NCBI GenBank assembly: GCA_016721845.1 | Contig: JADKHK010000013.1 | Coordinates: 1,842,501 to 1,906,500, forward strand | Source: Lysobacterales bacterium | GTDB taxonomy: Bacteria; Pseudomonadota; Gammaproteobacteria; Xanthomonadales; Ahniellaceae | Direction of reading: 5' to 3' | DNA length: 64,000 nucleotides | Shown: positions 17,059 through 25,363 of the stretch, one piece after another | Layout of the letters: each line of letters opens with the position of its first letter | How positions within the stretch are numbered: the first letter of the stretch is position 1 | Notes under the pieces: model-generated | Seen by the model: the letters and a program-made list of their open reading frames with translations, nothing else | The model's database searches: none | What the model was told of the DNA's origin: nothing | Translations under genes and position numbers: made by a program

Positions 17059-18853
17059 CTACCTGTTTTCGGAAGAAAGCTGGCGGGATGCTAACACGGC
17101 CGGCCCTGCTGCCCAATGCGCCCGCCACCACAGCTCGAACGAGATCGCCAGCCAGATCGGCAGCAATTGCGCGTCCGATTCGGGGCTTGCGAGTGCCCGC
17201 ATCAACGCATCGCGATCGATGTAGCGCGGCCATCGCGCATCGGCATCCAGCAGCAGGCGTTCGACCTCGGCGCGATGACGATCGAGCACCCCACTGGAAC
17301 AGCGGCGTCAGGCTGCAGAGCTTGGGGCGCAGGCGAACCGACTCCGGCACGCGCCCGGACAACACCTGCCGACTCAACCATTTCGGCCCGCGCGCCGAAT
17401 CCGAATAGTGCGCAGGCAGACCGAGAACGAACGCCAACAGCGCCGGGTCGCGATACGGAAAACGCAGTTCCAGACCATGCGCGTTCGCGTAGCGGCGCGC
17501 CAGTTCGGCGTCCTGCGCGCTGGCGCGTCCGAAGGCTTCCTCGACCCGCCGCGGCCAGCCGCGCCGTTCGGCGGTGTCCGGCAAGCGGTCCCTTGCGGTA
17601 TCCGTCAACCAGTCCGGCACCCATGTGCGACTCGGGCGCAGCCACGACAGCAGGCCGCGCACGCCCGGGTCATGCCGCAGCGCGAACCGCTGACGGGCCG
17701 TCTGGACAACCAACTCGGCGACGAAGGCAAGCATGCCGCGTTCGCGCACGAACGAGGCCGGCCAGTCGCGGCCATCGGCATAGATGTGATCGCCGAAATT
17801 GCCCGACAGCAGCACCGTGGCGCCTTCGGCACGTGCCGCGGCGAACAGCGCCTGATTGAGGCGACGATACGGATTCGCCAGCGGTGCCTCGTCTTCCATC
17901 GGCCAGCTCGGCAGATCGGAGAGCGGTTCGTGGCTTCCGTCCGGCGCGCGCACATGACGCAACCGCAGTTGTGCAGCCGTCGCGGCGGCCAAGGCCGATT
18001 CGTCGCAATCGGGCAGATGCGGCACCGCCCAGCTCACCGCCAGCGAACGCGCCGGATCGAGACAGGAGGCGAGCAAGGTGGAGTCGATGCCGCCGCTCAG
18101 CATCAGCGCCGATGTCGCGGCGTCGGCACCGGCACGGGCCACTGCCTGCGCAACCGTATCGCGCCAGGCGTCTGCCGCCGCGTCGTCGCTGCGAAAGCGC
18201 AACGGCGACGACGGCAGCGCGGGCACAATGCGCGTTTGCCGCTCGCGACCATCGTCGATGATCAGCAGGCCGCCGGCCGGCAATTCGCGCACGCCGTGCA
18301 TCCACGCCACGTCGTCCGGCGGCGCGCGCAGGGCGAAGAAATGCGCCATCGCCGTGTCGTCCGGTTGCAGGCGTTCGCCGCGCAGCGCCAGCAGCGCACT
18401 GCCGCGGCTCGACACGAACAGGCGGTCGCCCTCGCGCACGTAACGCAGGCCGCGCTCGCCGAGCGGGTCGCGGTACAGCACGACGCGACGCCGTGCCGGA
18501 TCGAGCAGCACCAGCGCGAGGTCGGCGTCGAGGTCGTCGAACAGATGCACGTCGCGATCGGCGTAGGCGCGCAGGAGGGCTTCGGCATCGCCGCAGCCGT
18601 CGTCGATACGGTGACGCCGACGAAACGCGGCACCATCACGCAGGCGGCCATCCAGTGCCAGCACGCATCCACGCCATTCGGCGACACCGGTGCCATGAAA
18701 CGACCGCGCCACCCACCATCGCGCGGCAGGTATCCGCAACTCGTCCGCACCGAACGGTGCGAAACCGCCGAGCGAACGGATACCCGCAGCCATGGCCTCA
18801 TCGGACACGGTCGCCACGCCGGCCAACGCGACGACGCCAAGCACGGCAGTCAT
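17059..18853 (-). CDS. Lasso cyclase (asparagine synthase-like), apparent frameshift
   Basis: An asparagine-synthetase homologue that activates the Asp side chain with ATP and closes the lasso macrolactam. An N-terminal amidotransferase-like domain lacks Cys2; the synthetase domain has the PP-loop SGGIDS at residues 253-258. As read, the frame leaves the family near residue 522 after PLFQWG. Dropping one G from a four-G run (C run at 17289-17292 on the plus strand) restores the normal end, WLAISFELWWRAHW, stopping at 17059 for about 597 residues. Without correction the frame stops at 16952, inside the precursor gene. This is either a sequencing error or an inactivating mutation. Confidence 0.85.
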
Positions 18854-18878
18854 GGTCCGAGCATAGCGGCGTGCTTCA

Positions 18879-18908
18879 TTGCCCCGCGACCGTTCCGACC
18901 GGGATAAT
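18879..18908 (+). promoter_or_regulatory. Candidate promoter of ETF-QO gene
   Basis: TTGCCC at 18879-18884 and GATAAT at 18903-18908 are separated by 18 bases, a reasonable sigma-70 promoter. The in-frame ATG at 18907 falls inside this -10 hexamer, which supports the ATG at 18937 as the true start. Confidence 0.45.
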
Positions 18909-18936
18909 GCCGACCTTTGCGGAACAGGACGGTGCC

Positions 18937-20535
18937 ATGAGCGAACGCGAAATTATGCAATACGACGTCTGCGTCGTCGGCGCCGGTCCGGCCGGGCTCG
19001 CGTTCGCGATCCGGCTGAAGCAGCTGAAACCCGAAACCAGCGTCTGCGTGATCGAGAAGGCATCGACCGTCGGCGCCCATATCCTCTCGGGCGCGGTGAT
19101 CGAAACCGGCCCGCTCGACCAATTGCTGCCGGACTGGCGCAAGTCGCCGCCGCCGATCTGCGTCGACGTGGCCTCGGACGAGTTCTATCTGCTCGGCCAG
19201 AAGAAGCAGTGGAAGCTGCCGCTGCCGCCGCAGATGAACAACCACGGCAACGTCATCGTCTCGCTCGGCGCGTTGTGTGCGTGGCTGGCGCCGCAGGCGG
19301 AAGCGCTGGGCGTGGAGATCTTCCCCGGCTTCGCGGCCAGCGAGCCGGTGTTCGACGACAAGGGCGCAGTCTGCGGCGTACGCATCGGCGACATGGGCGT
19401 GGCCAAGGACGGATCGCACAAGCCGAGCTACACGCAAGGCATCGACATCCACGCGCCGATCACCGTGTTCGCCGAGGGCGTGCGCGGCCACATCAGCAAG
19501 CAGCTGATCAAGCGCTACGAACTCGACAAGTACTGCGACCCGCAGACCTACTCGGTCGGAATGAAGGAACTGTGGCAGGTGCCCGCGGGCCGAGTAACGC
19601 CGGGCCGCGTCATCCACACCTTTGGCTGGCCCTCGGACAACGCCACCTACGGCGGCAGCTTCATCTATCACCTGGACCAGGACCGCATCGCCATCGGCTA
19701 CGTCTGCGGCCTCGACTACCAGGACCCGAAGCTGATGCCGTTCGAGCTGTTCCAGCAGCTCAAGCACCATCCGCTGATCCGCCCGATGCTGGAAGGCGGC
19801 ACGATCCTCTCGGGCGGCGCGCGTGCGATCTCGGCGGGCGGCTTCCAGTCGCTGCCCCAGGTCGAGATGCCGGGTGCGATCCTGATCGGCGACACCGCCG
19901 GCACCCTGAACGTGCCGAAGATCAAGGGCACCCATCAGGCCATGCGCGGCGGCATCATCGCCGCCGAACACATCGCGCGCACCAACAGCGTGGTCGGCTT
20001 CGACGCCGCACTGCGGGCGTCGCCAGTGGTCAGCGAATTGAAGAAGGTGCGCAACATCAAGCCCGGTTTCCACGGCGGGTTGTGGATGGGCATGATCAAT
20101 GCCGGCTGGGAGACCGTCACCGCGGGTCATTCGCCGTGGACGCTGCGCAACCATGCCGACCACGCGCAACTGAAGCGCGTCAACGAAATCGGCGACATCG
20201 ACCGGCACTGGGTTGATCGTTCTCTGCCGCCGCGCGATCGCCTGGCCTCGGTCTACTTCGCCGCCACCGAGCACGACGAGGACCAGCCCGTCCACCTGCA
20301 CGTCGCCGATACCAATGTCTGCATCACGAAGTGCGCGGAAGAATTCGGCAATCCGTGCACGAAGTTCTGCCCGGCCGGCGTCTACGAGATGGTTCAGGAC
20401 GAGGCCGGAAAGCGCCTGCAGATCAATGCCGCGAACTGCGTGCACTGCAAGACCTGCGACATCAAGGACCCCTACCAGATCATCACCTGGGTGACGCCGG
20501 AAGGCGGCGCGGGGCCGAACTACCAGAATCTCTGA
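18937..20535 (+). CDS. Electron transfer flavoprotein-ubiquinone oxidoreductase
   Basis: An inner-membrane flavo-iron-sulfur protein passing electrons from reduced ETF to ubiquinone. The 532-residue protein begins with an FAD-binding GxGPAG motif (CVVGAGPAGLAFAIRL). Near the C-terminus it has the 4Fe-4S cysteines in CAEEFGNPCTKFCP and CVHCKTCDIKDPYQ and the family ending GGAGPNYQNL. Its electron donor is probably the EtfBA pair at 37294-38992. The start at 18937 is chosen because the upstream alternative overlaps the promoter. Confidence 0.95.
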   Translation: MSEREIMQYDVCVVGAGPAGLAFAIRLKQLKPETSVCVIEKASTVGAHILSGAVIETGPLDQLLPDWRKSPPPICVDVASDEFYLLGQKKQWKLPLPPQMNNHGNVIVSLGALCAWLAPQAEALGVEIFPGFAASEPVFDDKGAVCGVRIGDMGVAKDGSHKPSYTQGIDIHAPITVFAEGVRGHISKQLIKRYELDKYCDPQTYSVGMKELWQVPAGRVTPGRVIHTFGWPSDNATYGGSFIYHLDQDRIAIGYVCGLDYQDPKLMPFELFQQLKHHPLIRPMLEGGTILSGGARAISAGGFQSLPQVEMPGAILIGDTAGTLNVPKIKGTHQAMRGGIIAAEHIARTNSVVGFDAALRASPVVSELKKVRNIKPGFHGGLWMGMINAGWETVTAGHSPWTLRNHADHAQLKRVNEIGDIDRHWVDRSLPPRDRLASVYFAATEHDEDQPVHLHVADTNVCITKCAEEFGNPCTKFCPAGVYEMVQDEAGKRLQINAANCVHCKTCDIKDPYQIITWVTPEGGAGPNYQNL

Positions 20536-20552
20536 TCGACGACGAAGCAAGC

Positions 20553-20590
20553 AAAAGGCCGCGCCGTTGCCGACGCGGCCTTTCTGTTTG
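20553..20590. terminator. Bidirectional Rho-independent terminator
   Basis: A 10-bp perfect stem AAAGGCCGCG / CGCGGCCTTT around a 10-base loop, with T-rich sequence after it on the plus strand and a T-run after it on the minus strand. It sits between the convergent ETF-QO and C25 protease genes and can stop transcription from both. Confidence 0.85.
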
Positions 20591-20601
20591 TTGCGCCGGA
20601 C

Positions 20602-23600
20602 TCAGCGAACCGGTTGTGCCGGGTCGCCGAGCAGGGTGGCCGCGTTCAGGATGTCGGCGTGCGTCGTGCCTTCGGTCGCCAACTGCATCTTCGCCAGGCG
20701 CAGGGCGTCGCCGATGCGCGTGCCGACCGACAGTTCCGGATACAGCGCCGAACCGAGCGCTTCATGTGCGGACAGTTCGGTGAGGCTGCTCACGCCGATG
20801 ACGCCGGCCGCGCCGTGGCCCGCCGTGTTCAGGAACTTGTGCGCCAGCGAGTTCGCGTTCGGCGACACGAAGTAGCTGTTCCAGCAACCCCACTGCACGA
20901 CCAGATCGACCGGCGTACCGGTGGTGGAAGCGATATCGGTCGCGCTCAGGATCGCATTGGAACCCCACTGCAAGGCCGCCGAGTGGCCGACGTAGCTCAC
21001 CATCTGCACGTTGCCGTTCAGCGCGCCCAGCAGCGCAGAGCGCGCACCGGCCGTGCCCAGATCGTCGGCATAGGCACGGCTGGTTGCCCAGGTATTCGGC
21101 AACTGCGCGGCGAAGGCATCGCTGATGCCGGCGAAGTCTTCCTCGCCGTCCGCCGCCTGTGCCACCAGCATCAGCTTGCGATCCGGCACGCTGCCGTTCA
21201 CCGCCACGAGCTTCGCCGTCAGCGCCTGCAATTCGGCGATGGAACGCACCGGCAAACGACCCAGCGCGAACTCCGGCGCACCATCGCGATCGGCATCGGC
21301 ATAGAACGCATCGACCGGCGCGAAGGTGATGACATCGCCAAGCTTCGTGTACTGCGTCGGGACCAGCGAGATCGAACCGGTGCCGAGGTTGTTCTTGTAG
21401 TCGTAGGTGTCGCCGCCGACCAGCAGCACGTACTCGACGCCCATGGCCGGCACCGCCGCATCGAGGAAGCGCTGGATCGCCGCCGCTTCCGGCACCGAGT
21501 CGTTGAACTGGTCGTAGATCTGTTGCAGGTCAACCACGCGCACGTTCAGCCCGCGCGACTGCTGCAAGCCGACCAGTGGTTGCAGTTCGTCGAGGAACAG
21601 CGTCGGGCTGATGATCAGGTAGTCGGCCTGACCGGCAATCAGCGGCGCAGCCGATTCCAGCGGTTCGATCTGCGGCGCGCGCAGGCCCGACACGTTCGAC
21701 ACCCAGTACGAGGAACCGGTGTCGGACGGCAGCAGGGCCGTACCGCCCGTGGCCTGCACGGAATGGGCGATCCACTGCCAGTCGTCGCCGCGACCGACAT
21801 AGGCGACGATTTCGCCGTCGGCCAGTCCATCGACGCGGAATCCGGCCACGCTGTCCGGGCCTTCAAAGCCGGACAGGAAGCTGTGCAGGATGTCGCCGTC
21901 GCCCGCGCCTTCGACGAAGAACGCATGGCCGCTTTGCAGTGCGTCGATGAACAGACGCTCGCCGTCCGCGACCGGCAGGCGCGGATAGCGCAGGTTGATG
22001 CGGTCGATGTAGGCCATGTCGAACTCGAAGCCGGTGTCGCCCGGCAGCACCACGCCGACGTCGAGCTGGCCGGCACCGAACAGCGGCAGACGCAGGCGCA
22101 CGCTGTGCCCAACGCTGCCGTCGAAGCGCTCGTCGGCCACGGTCTGGCCGTCGATTTGCAGCAGCGCATGGTGATCGGCTTCGCCGCCGTCGAAGTTGGT
22201 CAGACCGATCAGGTCGGCTTGCAGTTCGGCGATGTCGCCGACATCGGTCGCGACCGCCGATACCGGCAGCGACACCGAACGGCTCACTGGCTGGTTCGCG
22301 TAGGCGAGCAGTTCGTCGGCATGCCACGGGTCGCCCGTCGGCGAGGAATGGTTGTACTTGTTGTCCGGCGCGTAGCGCGATTCCGCCCAGTACCAGGCCG
22401 AGGTTTCGGTATCGGCCACCCAGTTGTTGCGGTCGATGGCGACGACGCCGATCGCGTCGCCGCGCACCAGGTACGGGAACGCCTTGGTGTAAAGCGATTC
22501 GTGCGTGCCGGCGAGGAAGTCGATGTACGAGTTCGCGCCGAAGTTGCCGCTGTCCGGAACGATGCGGCGCGGCACGCCTTGGCCACGGAAGGTGACGGCG
22601 ATCCGTTCGACCGGCACGCCTTCAAGGTGCACGCCGGCCGCTGCAAGCTGCGTGGCCGTCACACGATGGAAGCCGGCCTGTTCGACCCAGAGCTTGCCGG
22701 CGTTCGACGAGGCCGTGCTGCGTGCCAGCGCCTTGAGTTGGGCGATGGCATTCGCGGTGTCGTCCCAGCGGAAGCGTTCGGCGGAACTGTCGATGCCGAA
22801 GTTCGCGCCCACTTCAAACGGGCCGTGTACGGCGCGCGCGCCGCTGCTCGAATGATCGACCAGGTAGAACTTGCCGGTCGCAGGCACCGTCGCAAGTTGC
22901 GTGGCGTAGCTGCTCGCTTCGGCGGTGTTGTTGCGCTGGCTCGCGATCATCGACGACGCGGCCACGGGCACGAAGCGGCCATCGGCACCGCGTTCTTCCA
23001 CGGTGAAGCCGATGTTGTCGATTTCGCTGGCGGTGCCGAAGCGCAGGTCGAGCTTGCCTTCGACGATGCGCGAGCGCACCCACGACAGCGTGACGGGCAA
23101 GGTATTGGCCGGAATGCGATGGTCTTCCACTTCGCCGTCGCTGGCGAGGCCGACGGGCGACGGTGACGAGTCGCTCATGAAGGAGCTGTCGGTGGTGATG
23201 CGCAGGCGCAGGTAGGTGTCGCTGTTCAGGTTGGCACCGGGCAGGCCGGACCACACCAGCACACGCGTCACGTTCGTCGTGCCGTTCGGAATGTTGGCGG
23301 TGGTGAAGGTGGTGTCGCCCGAAGGTGCTGTGGTGAATCCGCCCAGACGCGGCAGGCTGCGTTCGTTGGCGTCGAGGAAGTCGCCGTCGTCGTTCATGTC
23401 GAGCCAGCCGACGAGCTGGGCGCCGGTGCCGGAATTGTTGGTCACGTTCACGGTGACGCAGTATTCGCCGGGCGCGGTCGAATAGGTGCCGCCCGACCAG
23501 GTGCATTGGTAATGCGGGTTGCCGCCGCCTCCGCCCACATAGGTCGGCAGCGTCAGCGAACCGTTTTCGTCGGCGCCGTCGCTGTCGGCGTTCGTGTCAC

Positions 23601-24915
23601 CGATACCATCGCCTTCGCCATCAGGCATGGTGCCCATGTACACGTTGCGGTTGCCCAGCGTATGACGGGCACCGCCGTCGTTGAAGTTCGTGTCGTAGCT
23701 GTCCGGCGCATCGCCGAAATCGAAGCCGCAGAAGCTGACAGTACCGATGCCGACTAGCTGATTGCCGGAATTGTTGTTCGGCTGATCGCCCTGCGCATAG
23801 GTGACGCGCACGCGCCGAACCGGCTTGGTGAACGTCCAAGTGGCGTTGCCATCGGTGCTGTTGTCGTCAACATTACTGTCGCCTTCCACCCAATCACCTG
23901 CGTAGCTCAACTGACTGTTGGCGAGCACCGACTGACGCGGCACCTGAATGGTCATGGCGGTATCGTCAAAGCCCTCGACACGCATGTAGTCCTCGAACTG
24001 AGCTGAGGACGAGTCGGTGTCCAGCGTCGAGAAGCTCAATCCATGCACGGGCACGTCGAAGTTGAAGACCGCCCATTCCATGCCGTTGGGCTCGGGATTA
24101 CCCGATGTCGAAAGGTTCATGTAGAACCGGTAATAGCCGCCGGTACTATTCCCGGTTTGACCGGTACTGGTGCGGAAACTGGGGTTTGAGCCGGTGCTGG
24201 TATCACCCGTGGCTTCCCCGCTCGTGGACGGCTGCGTCATCGTGATGCCGTTGATCGCACCGGTGGTGCTGAACGCAACGTTGTTGCCGTTGCTGCTCCA
24301 GGCGTAGGTGCTCTTGGTGCCGCAGGACGCCGGCGCGACTTCGGACTGATTGCGCAGCACCAAGCGCACGCTATTGAACGTGCCCACGTCGCTGTTCGCT
24401 GCATCGCAGACCGAGATGACCCAGTTGCCGTTGACGGGGTGATTGGTGTTGGTGTCGTTGAATGGGCCAACGCCACCACCCGTGTTGGTGTACTGCACTA
24501 GGCGGCGATAGCGAACAGGCTGTCCGGCCAAATCGTTACTGCCATCGTTGCTCGACGCCGTGGTGTCGTCATTGGTGGACACCATGATGCGGAAGTTTTC
24601 GTTGGCGTCACCGGTGATGCGATCCAAGAAAATCTTGTTTGCTTCGCCGGCTTCCGGCGGATCGACTTCCAGCCTCAGATCACCACGATAGGTATGCGTT
24701 ACATCGACTCCGATGGCGACGTGCGCGTTGCCGACATTGAAGGTGTCGGGCACGTTGATGGTGACCGAGGTGCAGGCGTTGTCATTGATCGTGGTGGAAG
24801 TCGGCACGGCATCGTAGGTGTAGATCACCTGCGCCATCGAGGCCATCGGCAGCAGCAGCGACAACAGTGCGAGACAACGGCCGGCGCTACCGGGGAGACG
24901 GGAGTGTTGTTTCAT
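20602..24915 (-). CDS. Secreted multidomain C25 (gingipain-family) cysteine protease
   Basis: A 1437-residue exported protein. The signal peptide (LALLSLLLPMASMAQ) favours the start at 24915; 24927 is an in-frame alternative. Residues of about 30-190 form a proprotein-convertase P domain (TYRGDLRLEVD). Around 405-605 is a GEVED domain (FDFGDAPDSY, then DGEVEDHRIP). The C-terminal 400 residues are a C25 peptidase with catalytic His1311 in YVGHSA and Cys1344 in QWGCWN. Gingipain relatives are secreted proteases. No C-terminal sorting domain follows the peptidase domain, which ends the protein. The substrate is unknown. Confidence 0.88.
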   Translation of the reverse strand: MKQHSRLPGSAGRCLALLSLLLPMASMAQVIYTYDAVPTSTTINDNACTSVTINVPDTFNVGNAHVAIGVDVTHTYRGDLRLEVDPPEAGEANKIFLDRITGDANENFRIMVSTNDDTTASSNDGSNDLAGQPVRYRRLVQYTNTGGGVGPFNDTNTNHPVNGNWVISVCDAANSDVGTFNSVRLVLRNQSEVAPASCGTKSTYAWSSNGNNVAFSTTGAINGITMTQPSTSGEATGDTSTGSNPSFRTSTGQTGNSTGGYYRFYMNLSTSGNPEPNGMEWAVFNFDVPVHGLSFSTLDTDSSSAQFEDYMRVEGFDDTAMTIQVPRQSVLANSQLSYAGDWVEGDSNVDDNSTDGNATWTFTKPVRRVRVTYAQGDQPNNNSGNQLVGIGTVSFCGFDFGDAPDSYDTNFNDGGARHTLGNRNVYMGTMPDGEGDGIGDTNADSDGADENGSLTLPTYVGGGGGNPHYQCTWSGGTYSTAPGEYCVTVNVTNNSGTGAQLVGWLDMNDDGDFLDANERSLPRLGGFTTAPSGDTTFTTANIPNGTTNVTRVLVWSGLPGANLNSDTYLRLRITTDSSFMSDSSPSPVGLASDGEVEDHRIPANTLPVTLSWVRSRIVEGKLDLRFGTASEIDNIGFTVEERGADGRFVPVAASSMIASQRNNTAEASSYATQLATVPATGKFYLVDHSSSGARAVHGPFEVGANFGIDSSAERFRWDDTANAIAQLKALARSTASSNAGKLWVEQAGFHRVTATQLAAAGVHLEGVPVERIAVTFRGQGVPRRIVPDSGNFGANSYIDFLAGTHESLYTKAFPYLVRGDAIGVVAIDRNNWVADTETSAWYWAESRYAPDNKYNHSSPTGDPWHADELLAYANQPVSRSVSLPVSAVATDVGDIAELQADLIGLTNFDGGEADHHALLQIDGQTVADERFDGSVGHSVRLRLPLFGAGQLDVGVVLPGDTGFEFDMAYIDRINLRYPRLPVADGERLFIDALQSGHAFFVEGAGDGDILHSFLSGFEGPDSVAGFRVDGLADGEIVAYVGRGDDWQWIAHSVQATGGTALLPSDTGSSYWVSNVSGLRAPQIEPLESAAPLIAGQADYLIISPTLFLDELQPLVGLQQSRGLNVRVVDLQQIYDQFNDSVPEAAAIQRFLDAAVPAMGVEYVLLVGGDTYDYKNNLGTGSISLVPTQYTKLGDVITFAPVDAFYADADRDGAPEFALGRLPVRSIAELQALTAKLVAVNGSVPDRKLMLVAQAADGEEDFAGISDAFAAQLPNTWATSRAYADDLGTAGARSALLGALNGNVQMVSYVGHSAALQWGSNAILSATDIASTTGTPVDLVVQWGCWNSYFVSPNANSLAHKFLNTAGHGAAGVIGVSSLTELSAHEALGSALYPELSVGTRIGDALRLAKMQLATEGTTHADILNAATLLGDPAQPVR

Positions 24916-25363
24916 GTTCGAGCCCATTCGATGTCGCCCCCAGGGAAATGTGACGCAAGTCAACAAATTGCCATTTGGATGTCAGTGTAGCGGAACCCGG
25001 CGCGATTCTGCGCAAGGCCGCCCCGCGCCCGCATCACGCGCCCGCCTGCACACGCGCAGCGCAGCCGGCCGGTTCGTCGCGCACATCGATTGCAGACGAC
25101 CGAACCTGTGACCCACTTAGCACAATCCGCGCCAGCACTTGCGCTCAGACACACACGCCATCCAAGACGAAATGAACGTGAAGGCCGCGAAAACGCCCTT
25201 GACGCCGGGAACCGTGCGGCCGCCTGAATGCGCCATCGCCGGCAGTTTCACGATTGTTGTCCGCCGCCGAACGGCGATGCGTCCGATCCGGGCCCGGGCC
25301 CGAATTCACGACACGACGCCGGCACGGCGCTAGCATGACGCCGTCATCACTGGGGATCGACCG
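24916..25363. other. Intergenic region between divergent secreted-protein genes
   Basis: About 450 bases without a convincing gene. Short open frames on both strands lack ribosome sites and family features. It must hold the promoters of both flanking genes. A TAGCAT -10-like hexamer lies about 30 bases before the plus-strand gene. I see no repeats or tRNA-like folds. Confidence 0.5.

Noticed and set aside
16952..17288. C-terminal 110 codons of the uncorrected cyclase frame
   Set aside because: They have no similarity to cyclases and overlap the precursor. The alternative frame gives the expected ending.
20614..23166. An 850-codon open frame opposite the C25 protease
   Set aside because: Antisense shadow; Arg/His/Gln-rich, no recognisable fold.
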